The translations under genes were made by a program, and so were the position numbers. A stretch of DNA of 64,000 nt from Acidimicrobiia bacterium (GTDB lineage Bacteria; Actinomycetota; Acidimicrobiia; IMCC26256; DASPTH01), in assembly GCA_040880805.1 (NCBI GenBank), contig JBBDHW010000022.1, positions 54,280-118,279 on the forward strand. Direction: 5' to 3'. The notes under the pieces were generated by a model. It saw nothing but the letters and a program-made list of their open reading frames with translations, did no database searches and was not told the DNA's origin. Numbering within the stretch: the stretch's first letter is position 1; the number at the start of each line of letters is the position of its first letter. This document shows, piece by piece, positions 58,148 to 64,000 of the stretch.

Positions 58148-58162
58148 CTGCCGATCGGTGCT
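58148..58162 (+). repeat. Direct repeat, right copy
   Basis: CTGCCGATCGGTGCT, identical to 57793-57807, 355 bp away. Confidence 0.7.
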
Positions 58163-58236
58163 CTCATGAACGGCGCGGCAGTGAATGTTCTGTCGTCGCG
58201 TTCTGGTCGGGTCGCGCGCGTGACCGGTCGGGGGAC

Positions 58237-58653
58237 CTACGCGGCGCCGATCTGCTGGAGGAACGTGAGCATGTCGAAGTAGTTCCGGCTCTCGGTGAGG
58301 GTGTCCCCATCGAAGTCGAAGACCCACACGCCCGGCGTCTTCTGGTGCTTACCCGAGGCCGGGATCTCCCCGTCGGCGGTAACCAGGGGACCGGTGTGGT
58401 TGCCCTCCCATACGACCTCGAGTGCGACCTGGTTGCCCGTAGCGATCGTGCTCTGCACCGTACCCGCGACGTCGGGCATGGCCGTCTTCCAGCCCCGCAT
58501 CGCCTCGACGATGTCGCCAGCTCCCTCGATCGATCGCTGCGTGCCGTGCTCTTTGTATGTCGTGTCGCTCGGCAGCGCGTCACTCATCGCGTCCCAGTCG
58601 GCCTTGTTGAAGAGCTCGAGGATGTGCTTTGCCTGCGCGGTCGGATCTGCCAT
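58237..58653 (-). CDS. SnoaL-like ester cyclase family protein
   Basis: 138 residues from ATG 58653; GGGGAGG 9 nt upstream on the minus strand. NTF2 fold: AKHILELFNKADWDAMSDAL, WKTAMPDVAGTVQSTIATGNQVALEVVWEG, HQKTPGVWVFDFDGDTLTESRNYFDM. Members are polyketide cyclases, epoxide isomerases or unknown; the catalytic residue is not clear. A hairpin related to the dispersed repeats lies upstream at 58675. Confidence 0.8.
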   Translation of the reverse strand: MADPTAQAKHILELFNKADWDAMSDALPSDTTYKEHGTQRSIEGAGDIVEAMRGWKTAMPDVAGTVQSTIATGNQVALEVVWEGNHTGPLVTADGEIPASGKHQKTPGVWVFDFDGDTLTESRNYFDMLTFLQQIGAA

Positions 58654-58674
58654 AACGGGTGCCTCCCCTTGCTC

Positions 58675-58700
58675 GCTGCGAGCCCGTCCCGGCTCGCAGC
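58675..58700. repeat. Palindrome related to the dispersed repeats
   Basis: GCTGCGAGCC-CGTCCC-GGCTCGCAGC, perfect 10-bp arms. The core GCGAGCC ... GGCTCGC is that of the repeats at 10287, 41819 and 52098, but the flanks differ. The remainder of 58654-58855 shows nothing else. Confidence 0.5.
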
Positions 58701-58855
58701 GCGGAAGGTACTGGCTCTCTCCGACCTGCGCAATCGTGAGGAAGTGTCCGATGCAGAGCCGTGGTTCCCTGGCACACTCCCGATCGGACATCCGCGACAC
58801 TTCCGACCACAGGGTGCGCTGTCGTTCTGGGGGTCTCGGGACAGCGGGGCTGGGT

Positions 58856-59191
58856 TCAGTCGAGGTCGAGGGCGATGATGAGTGCCCGGTCGAGCTGGGT
58901 CAGCTTCGCGGGGCCGAGGCGGCCGCGTCGGTGAACCAGAACGTTCTTCGGCAGGGTGAACAGGTTGTCGCAGTTCACCGCGGAGTCGTGGTCCAAGCCC
59001 TCGTTGCGGCCGACGTCCACTTCGGCGACATGACCGTGGAACGGGCTGGTCACGAGAGCGCACACAAGGGTGCTGAGCATGGGGATCGCGGTATCACGCG
59101 TCGCGACGACGACTGGATGTGCGCCGACACCCGGGATCGCCGCGTCCCAGATGTCGCCGCGGGCGATCAGCGCTCGCTGGCGGCGAGGCAC
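58856..59191 (-). CDS. MazF/PemK-type toxin (mRNA interferase)
   Basis: 111 residues from GTG 59191, overlapping the antitoxin end by 25 bp. ARGDIWDAAIPGVGAHPVVV is the MazF start. VVVATRDTAIPMLSTLVCALVTS, SAVNCDNLFTLPKNVLVHRRGRL and the C-terminal ALIIALDLD fit the SH3-like barrel. MazF cuts single-stranded RNA at short motifs. The conserved Arg of GxxRP is replaced (GAHP), so activity is uncertain. A longer frame reaches 59308 but lies over the antitoxin. Confidence 0.8.
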   Translation of the reverse strand: MPRRQRALIARGDIWDAAIPGVGAHPVVVATRDTAIPMLSTLVCALVTSPFHGHVAEVDVGRNEGLDHDSAVNCDNLFTLPKNVLVHRRGRLGPAKLTQLDRALIIALDLD

Positions 59192-59424
59192 GCGGCGACC
59201 GAGAACGATGCGAGGCGAGCGACCAGTTGGTCGTCGTCGCGGTCGGGTTCGGCGTACCGGCGCCGGTACGAAGCGGTGATGGCGTCCTCGCCGTGGTTGC
59301 TGAGCCACTCGCGCACCGCGGCCGAGATGATGGCGCCGCGGGTTGTCGCGATCCCGGCCTTGACGGCTCGGTCGAGCGCTTCCACGACCTCAGGATCCAA
59401 TCGAGCGGTAACAGGGATGCTCAT
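59167..59424 (-). CDS. Ribbon-helix-helix antitoxin
   Basis: 85 residues from ATG 59424. SIPVTARLDPEVVEALDRAV gives the DNA-binding ribbon and first helix; ATTRGAIISAAVREWLSNHG completes the RHH fold. The acidic tail (YAEPDRDDDQLVARLASF) should wrap the toxin. It is translated with the MazF-like toxin, and its dimer probably binds the palindrome at 59443 to repress the pair. Confidence 0.8.
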   Translation of the reverse strand: MSIPVTARLDPEVVEALDRAVKAGIATTRGAIISAAVREWLSNHGEDAITASYRRRYAEPDRDDDQLVARLASFSVAACLAASER

Positions 59425-59430
59425 TCCGTG

Positions 59431-59436
59431 AGCGTA
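59431..59436 (-). promoter_or_regulatory. -10 box of toxin-antitoxin operon
   Basis: TACGCT on the minus strand, 6 nt before ATG 59424. Confidence 0.5.
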
Positions 59437-59442
59437 ACATCC

Positions 59443-59463
59443 GTGTGTACGTTTCGTACACAC
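59443..59463. promoter_or_regulatory. Toxin-antitoxin operator
   Basis: GTGTGTACG-TTT-CGTACACAC, perfect 9-bp arms, 6 bp upstream of the -10 box and covering the -35 region of the antitoxin promoter. Confidence 0.7.
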
Positions 59464-59556
59464 CATGGGCGATCGGCACCGCCAGCTCACGGATCTCCTC
59501 GCACGATCCCGGTTCGCCGGAGACCGCGACGCGGCTGCGTGCCATATTGCGCGCAG

Positions 59557-60087
59557 TCAGCCGAGAGATTCGAGCCACGCACGCACTCCACACGGTGAGT
59601 GCAGCGTGATCCACCCGAGGTGTGACCATTCCGGGTCGCGCTGGAGGGTGCGGTACCGGTCGGGGTATTTCGGGTACTCGTTCCAGACGAACCGCAGGAT
59701 CGAGTCGTGTGCAAAGAACGAGTTCCGGATCGACTCGCGGTTTCCTGACCACAGCTCTGTGCGCAGGGTCGCCCGCCGAATCGTCCGTGTGAACACGCGC
59801 CGCACGACGGTGCGCCTCGGGAGGTCGAGGAACACGATGGTGTCGGCGCGCGGCCACACGATGTCGGCCGACCCCAACGAGAAGTAGTTCCCGTCGATGA
59901 CCCACTCGTCACCGGCGGCTGCGGCGCGGAAGCGCCCGCGGAGCGTGTCGTTGTCGACCGGCGTCCAGTCGGGTCCCCAGTGCAACGCGTCGAGCTCGAT
60001 TCGCGGCAACTCGAGCCGGCGAGCGATCTCGGTGGCCGTGGTGGTCTTGCCGGAACCGGGAGCTCCGACGACAATGATCCGGCGCAA
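59557..60087 (-). CDS. Adenylate kinase-like P-loop NTPase (topology modulation protein family)
   Basis: 176 residues from TTG 60087. VVGAPGSGKTTTATEIARRL is the P-loop; ELDALHWGPDWTPVDNDTLRGRF and DEWVIDGNYFS follow the family of small kinase-like proteins annotated as topology modulation proteins. IRRATLRTELWSGNRES provides lid arginines. The substrate is unknown. TTG 60087 is preferred to TTG 60138 because a TACGCT box lies 7 nt upstream and the protein then starts just before the P-loop strand, as in relatives. Confidence 0.8.
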   Translation of the reverse strand: MRRIIVVGAPGSGKTTTATEIARRLELPRIELDALHWGPDWTPVDNDTLRGRFRAAAAGDEWVIDGNYFSLGSADIVWPRADTIVFLDLPRRTVVRRVFTRTIRRATLRTELWSGNRESIRNSFFAHDSILRFVWNEYPKYPDRYRTLQRDPEWSHLGWITLHSPCGVRAWLESLG

Positions 60088-60094
60088 GCCGCCG

Positions 60095-60100
60095 AGCGTA
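60095..60100 (-). promoter_or_regulatory. -10 box of P-loop kinase gene
   Basis: TACGCT on the minus strand, 7 nt before TTG 60087. Confidence 0.4.
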
Positions 60101-60148
60101 GGGATTATTCGCTCACGCGTTCCGGCAATTCGCGGCAAGCTCAGGGCG

Positions 60149-61648
60149 ATGGCGTCGCTCCAGATCCGTCGCTACGAGCCGCGTGACTTCCAGCGCGTTC
60201 TCGAGCTGCACGTGCTCGGCCTGCGCCAGACCGGCACCGACCTGGGCCCCGGTTCCTGGGATGCCGATGTCGCGTCGCACGAGGCACTCGCCGCGAACTA
60301 TCTCGACGTGCGCGGGGATTTTGTGGTTGGCGAGCTCGAAGGCGTGATCGTGGCGATGGGCGCGCTCCGTCCCTTCGACGACACCCGCGTCGAGATGAAG
60401 CGCGTACGCGTGCACCCCGACCACCAGCGCCTCGGGTTTGGTGACGCGATCGTCGAACGGCTCGAGCAAGCCGCGCGGGAGCTCGGGTACGACGCCGTCC
60501 ACCTCGATACGACCACGCAGCAGGAACCGGCGATCGCGATGTACTTGAAGCGCGGCTATCACGAGGTCGGACGTGCCGCGCTCCGACGGTTCGATCTCGT
60601 GCTGATGGAGAAGCCGCTCGTGCCGGGGCCGCCGCCAGCCATCCTCGCGCAGCGCGTGGCGACGGCGTTTGCGCTCGGCGGCGTACACGGCATCGAACCG
60701 GTCGTCGGTGGCCTGCTCAACCGGATGTGGAAGCTCGACACCGACACGGGCTCGTTCGCGGTGAAGCAGCTCGTGGACCGGCCGTGGGTTGCCGACTGGT
60801 CCGCACGTCAGGCGCGCTGCTTCGACTTCGAGCTGGCGGCGCATGCCGCAGGTATCCCGATGCCACCGCCAGTCGCGAATCCGGCGACAGGCGACGCCAT
60901 GGCGTGGCTGGCTGCGATTGGCGAGCCGCCGCTCCCCGTGGTTGTTCACGAATGGCTGCGCGGGGAGCCGCTGCCGCTCGCGGCGGTGAGCGCCAACGTC
61001 GCGCACCAGGTTGGCGCCGCACTTGCGCGGATCCACGGGCTGGGCATCGAGGTCATGTCCGCCGAGCGCGCCGCGCTCACGAGCGCACCGATGCCGACAC
61101 GCGATGAATGGTCCGAGCTCGCCCGTCGCGGCGAGGCATCGGGCGAGAGCTGGGCCGCCGATCTGGCCGACGCGGTCGACGCCCTCGCGGCGATCGGGAT
61201 ACGCGTAGAAGAGCTCTCCGAGGTCCCCGGGCGTGTCGTGATCGGCCATCGAGACGCGAACCAGAAGAACCTCGTGATGGTCGACGGCACGGTGCACCTG
61301 GTCGACTGGGAGAATGCGGGAGCCACGACCGTCGAATGGGAGCTCGGTAGCACGGCGATCGACCTCACCGGCGGCAGCCCGAGCGCAGTTCGTGCGTTCT
61401 TCGACGGCTACCGCTCCGTCGACCCTGAACCCCTCCCACCGGTCGGCGACCACTGGCTGGTGCCCTGGCTGTCGAGCTACATGCATTTCGCGGCCTTCAA
61501 CGCGCGGCGATGCCTCGGTGACTACGGCGACAAGCCCACCAATCTCGACATCCCCCGCCGCGTGATGCAGGACGCGCTCGCCGACTTGCCCTATCGGCTC
61601 CACCGCGTACCCGAGCTGGTCGGCGCGCTCCGAGCCGCGGTCAGCTGA
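60149..61648 (+). CDS. GNAT acetyltransferase - APH phosphotransferase fusion
   Basis: 499 residues from ATG 60149. The N-terminal GNAT domain spans about 1-155: VRVHPDHQRLGFGDAIVERLEQAA is the acetyl-CoA loop and helix, and AIAMYLKRGYHEVGR the usual end. From about 175 an APH-type kinase follows, with an ATP Lys in SFAVKQLVD, catalytic loop IGHRDANQKNLVM near residue 365 and metal Asp in LVDWENAG near 386. The order and size match the bifunctional AAC(6')-APH(2'') enzyme, but sequence similarity to it was not tested and the acceptor is unknown. Its end overlaps the LLM gene by 8 bp. Confidence 0.85.
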   Translation: MASLQIRRYEPRDFQRVLELHVLGLRQTGTDLGPGSWDADVASHEALAANYLDVRGDFVVGELEGVIVAMGALRPFDDTRVEMKRVRVHPDHQRLGFGDAIVERLEQAARELGYDAVHLDTTTQQEPAIAMYLKRGYHEVGRAALRRFDLVLMEKPLVPGPPPAILAQRVATAFALGGVHGIEPVVGGLLNRMWKLDTDTGSFAVKQLVDRPWVADWSARQARCFDFELAAHAAGIPMPPPVANPATGDAMAWLAAIGEPPLPVVVHEWLRGEPLPLAAVSANVAHQVGAALARIHGLGIEVMSAERAALTSAPMPTRDEWSELARRGEASGESWAADLADAVDALAAIGIRVEELSEVPGRVVIGHRDANQKNLVMVDGTVHLVDWENAGATTVEWELGSTAIDLTGGSPSAVRAFFDGYRSVDPEPLPPVGDHWLVPWLSSYMHFAAFNARRCLGDYGDKPTNLDIPRRVMQDALADLPYRLHRVPELVGALRAAVS

Positions 61649-62513
61649 CGAGCGCGGGCGCGAGCGCGCGCCACTGGTCGAGCGGGAGGTTCTGGATACC
61701 GCGTGGCGTCGCGACCTGCACGCACACGTGGTCGGCGCCGGCGTCGAAGTGGTCCTGCACGCGCCGCGCGATCGCGGCCTCGTCACCCCACGCCACCACG
61801 CCGTCGACGAGCCGGTCGCTCCCACCGTCGCTCACGTCGTCGTCGGTGAAGCCGATCCGCTTCAGGTTGTTCACGTAGTTCGGCAGTGTCAGGTAGATCG
61901 TGAAGTGCGCGCGTGCGAGGTCGCGTGCGGCCGAGGGGTCGGTCTCGAGTACGACGGGCTGCTCGGGCATCAAGAGCGGCCCGTCACCGAGGACCTCGCG
62001 GGCCATCCGCGTGTGATCGGGGTTAGCCAGGTACGGGTGCGCGCCGCGCGTCCGGTCACGCGCGAGCTTCAGCATCTTCGGCCCGAGCGCCGCGAGTGCA
62101 CGTTCCGCGATCGGTACGGGCGGGTCGGCCGCGTCGAGCGCGTCGAGGTACGACTTCGTGACCGCCATCGGTTTCCGGTATCGACCGGCTTGGTCGCGGT
62201 CGACGAGCGCGGAGTGGCTCACGCCCACACCGAGGAGGAACCGTCCCGGGTGTGCCGCAGTCAACGCCGCGTGGCCCGTCGCGACGTCGGCGGGATCGTG
62301 CATCCAGAGGTTGAGGATCCCGGTCGCGACCGTGACACGTTCGGTGGCGTCGAGCAGCGCGCCGCAATCGCCGAGGACGCCACCTCCGGCGCCGCCGGGT
62401 ACCCACAGCGCGGAGTACCCGAGACCTTCGAGCTCCGCGGCCGCGTCGAGCGCCGCCGCGCGATCGCCGTAACGGAGCCCGCCACTCCACACGCCCGTGC
62501 CGTGCAGATCCAT
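61641..62513 (-). CDS. F420-dependent LLM class oxidoreductase (TIGR03620-like)
   Basis: 290 residues from ATG 62513, GGGAGG upstream on the minus strand. LLM barrel: ELEGLGYSALWVPGGAGGGVLGDCGALLDAT, VTVATGILNLWMHDPADVATGHAAL, HPGRFLLGVGVSHS. The loop positions fit the F420-binding MSMEG-type subfamily. Probably reduces or oxidises a ketone, alcohol or alkene with F420. It is divergent from the SDR at 62585. Confidence 0.87.
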   Translation of the reverse strand: MDLHGTGVWSGGLRYGDRAAALDAAAELEGLGYSALWVPGGAGGGVLGDCGALLDATERVTVATGILNLWMHDPADVATGHAALTAAHPGRFLLGVGVSHSALVDRDQAGRYRKPMAVTKSYLDALDAADPPVPIAERALAALGPKMLKLARDRTRGAHPYLANPDHTRMAREVLGDGPLLMPEQPVVLETDPSAARDLARAHFTIYLTLPNYVNNLKRIGFTDDDVSDGGSDRLVDGVVAWGDEAAIARRVQDHFDAGADHVCVQVATPRGIQNLPLDQWRALAPALVS

Positions 62514-62584
62514 GGATGCCTCCCTGTCGATGCGTTGACGACTTCGCGTACGCTCCCGGAGCCTTGCACAGTAGGGAGCACGAG

Positions 62585-63394
62585 ATGGACGACCTTCGTG
62601 GACGTGTCGCCGTGATCACGGGGGGAGGGAGTGGGATCGGTCGCGCGACGGCGCTGGCATTCGCGCGCGAGGGCACGATCCCGGTGATCGCGGACATCGA
62701 CGCCGAACGGGCGCAGACCGTCGAGCACGAAGCCCGCGAGCTCGGTGTCGAAGCGGCGGGTGTGCAATGCGACGTCACGAGCGACGGCGACTTCGCCAGG
62801 TTGCGCAACGTCACGCTCGAGCGATTCGGCCGCGTCGACATCGTGATGAACAACGTGAGCATCATCCCGATCGGGCGGCCCGAGAGCCTGCCCATGAACG
62901 CGTGGCGCCGCAGCATCGATGTGAACCTCTTGTCGGTCGTGCGCAGCCTCCAGGTGTTCTTGCCGATCCTGCTCGAACAGGGCAGCGGCCATCTCGTGAA
63001 CACCGCGTCCACCGCGGGGCTCTTCGCGTACGCGTTCGAGCGGCTGCCGTACACGGCGACGAAGTCGGCGGTGGTCGGTGTGTCGGAGGCGCTTGCCCTC
63101 TACCTCCGTCCCAAGGGGATCGGCGTCACCTGCGTGTGCCCCGGCCCGGTGGCCACGAACATCGCCGAGCAGATCACGTTCCACGACAACGTCCCGATCA
63201 ACAGCCCGCTCGATCTGGAGGTCATGGATCCGGCGTTGGTGGGGGCGATGGTCGTCGACGCCGTACGCGCGAACACGTTCCTCGTGCTCACTCACGGCGA
63301 GAAGGTGCGCGACGTCCTCATCCGGCGCGCGCAAGATCCGGAAGGCTTCCTCGCCGCGCAGATCTCGGCGCTCGGCGACACGGCTGCGTCATGA
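62585..63394 (+). CDS. Short-chain dehydrogenase/reductase
   Basis: 269 residues from ATG 62585 with TAGGGAG upstream. AVITGGGSGIGRATALAFA and DIDAERAQTV bind NAD, and NNVS, Ser in VNTASTAG and YTATKSAVVG make the active site. CPGPVATNIAEQI follows. C-terminal features fit oxidoreductases acting on hydrophobic alcohols or ketones. The stop overlaps the start of the next LLM gene. Confidence 0.9.
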   Translation: MDDLRGRVAVITGGGSGIGRATALAFAREGTIPVIADIDAERAQTVEHEARELGVEAAGVQCDVTSDGDFARLRNVTLERFGRVDIVMNNVSIIPIGRPESLPMNAWRRSIDVNLLSVVRSLQVFLPILLEQGSGHLVNTASTAGLFAYAFERLPYTATKSAVVGVSEALALYLRPKGIGVTCVCPGPVATNIAEQITFHDNVPINSPLDLEVMDPALVGAMVVDAVRANTFLVLTHGEKVRDVLIRRAQDPEGFLAAQISALGDTAAS

Positions 63395-64000
63395 AGGTCG
63401 GCATCCACCTTCCGCAGTACGGGCGCGTGTCGAGTGCCGACGCGATCCGCCGCGCCGCGGTGCACGCGGAAGAGCTCGGCTTCAGCGACGTGTGGGTCAG
63501 CGACCACGTTGCCATTCCCGCCGCTCAGGACTACCCGTCGCCGTTCCTCTACGACCCGCTCGTCACGCTCGCGTGGGCGGCCGCGGCCACGGCGCGCATC
63601 GGCCTCGGCACGAGCGTGCTCGTGGTACCGCAGCACCCGCCGCTGTGGCTCGCGAACGCGCTCGCCAGTCTCGACCGATTGAGCGACGGCCGGCTCACCA
63701 TCGGTGTCGGCGTGGGATGGTCGGAAGCCGAGTTCGTCGCGCTCGGTCAGGATTTCCGCACGCGAGGGCCGCGTACCGACGAGATCATCGACCTTCTCCG
63801 CGCGTGCTGGCGTGACGACCCCACGAGCTTCGACGGCGCGTACTACCAGCTCGACGAGATGCGCGTGCTGCCGAAGCCCGCCCACGAGATTCCGATCTGG
63901 GTGGGCGGGTCGAGCGAGCCCGCGTATCGGCGCGCCGTCTCGAAGGGTGACGGCTTCCAGGCGATCGGGCTGCAGCCCGACACCGCGCGGCCCGTCGTCG
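63391..64000 (+). CDS. F420-dependent LLM class oxidoreductase (truncated by window edge)
   Basis: At least 203 residues from ATG 63391 (ATGA overlap); the C-terminus lies beyond the window. MKVGIHLPQYGRVSS, FSDVWVSDHVAIP, RIGLGTSVLVVPQHPPLWLANALASLDRLSDGRLTIGVGVGW and EIPIWVGGSSEPAYRRA are typical of F420-dependent LLM proteins (TIGR03619/03854-like). It is co-translated with the SDR before it, which suggests sequential redox steps on one substrate. Confidence 0.87.
   Translation, partial: MKVGIHLPQYGRVSSADAIRRAAVHAEELGFSDVWVSDHVAIPAAQDYPSPFLYDPLVTLAWAAAATARIGLGTSVLVVPQHPPLWLANALASLDRLSDGRLTIGVGVGWSEAEFVALGQDFRTRGPRTDEIIDLLRACWRDDPTSFDGAYYQLDEMRVLPKPAHEIPIWVGGSSEPAYRRAVSKGDGFQAIGLQPDTARPVV

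Noticed and set aside
59192-59308. Longer MazF-like toxin starting near 59308
   Set aside because: The added residues are Arg/Pro-rich and lie in the antitoxin gene in another frame; the MazF fold starts near residue 12 of the shorter form.

Overview
The window is GC-rich (roughly two-thirds G+C by eye), densely coding DNA with genes on both strands. It looks like the chromosome of an actinomycete-type bacterium, most likely an uncultured member of the Acidimicrobiia or a relative. Supporting this are several F420-type oxidoreductases (three luciferase-like LLM proteins and one Ddn-like protein), DinB/mycothiol-type metal proteins, an LAFTG sortase-type anchor, many class III (CaiB/BaiF) CoA-transferases, and frequent GTG starts. 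On both strands a TAnnnT box lies 5-9 nt before many start codons, as expected for leaderless transcripts. The taxonomic call is inference. No phage, transposase or CRISPR array was found. The only RNA gene seen is a tRNA-Cys.

Layout. 1-16.1 kb: pirin (cut by the window edge), LMW phosphatase, a periplasmic branched-chain-type binding protein and an internally deleted copy of it, dodecin, epoxide hydrolase, LAFTG surface protein, [3Fe-4S] ferredoxin, several alpha/beta hydrolases (one lacking its nucleophile), two acyl-CoA ligases, two tiny desulforedoxin-like proteins, an ABC-2 exporter, tRNA-Cys and a K+ channel. 16-25.3 kb: three amidohydrolase-2 proteins, a glucosidase-like (alpha/alpha)6 protein, and an operon of amidohydrolase, DUF35, thiolase-like protein and a two-domain CoA-transferase. 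25.5-34.2 kb: a divergent locus resembling the acyclic-terpene (Atu) or leucine/isovalerate (Liu) pathway, with a TetR regulator and a probable operator between the arms. 34-44 kb: phosphotransferase, LLM oxidoreductase, orphan B12-binding protein, ABC binding protein, ferritin-like protein, aldo/keto reductase, SDRs (one a deletion remnant), a fourth amidohydrolase and an EthD protein. 44-49.5 kb: MarR regulator divergent from an SDR-DrrAB-like exporter operon, RNHCP protein, SnoaL protein and HtrA-like protease. 49.6-57.7 kb: paired CoA-transferases, Ddn-like protein, P450, a lone CoxL-like molybdoenzyme subunit and an Abhydrolase_10-type protein. 57.7-64 kb: TetR remnant, SnoaL protein, a MazF-type toxin-antitoxin pair, P-loop kinase, a GNAT-APH fusion, LLM oxidoreductases and an SDR.

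Taken together the genes describe catabolism of hydrophobic organic acids or terpenoid/steroid-like compounds through CoA thioesters: ligases and CoA-transferases activate, dehydrogenase/carboxylase/hydratase process, thiolase-like and SDR enzymes cleave or reduce, and binding proteins and exporters move substrates. The most distinctive features are the Atu-like divergon with its operator, a GNAT-APH fusion with the domain order of bifunctional aminoglycoside enzymes, a family of palindromic intergenic repeats (plus an unrelated palindrome inside a reading frame), two genes reduced by internal deletion beside intact relatives, and the leaderless-promoter pattern, including two divergent genes that share a 24-bp intergenic region.
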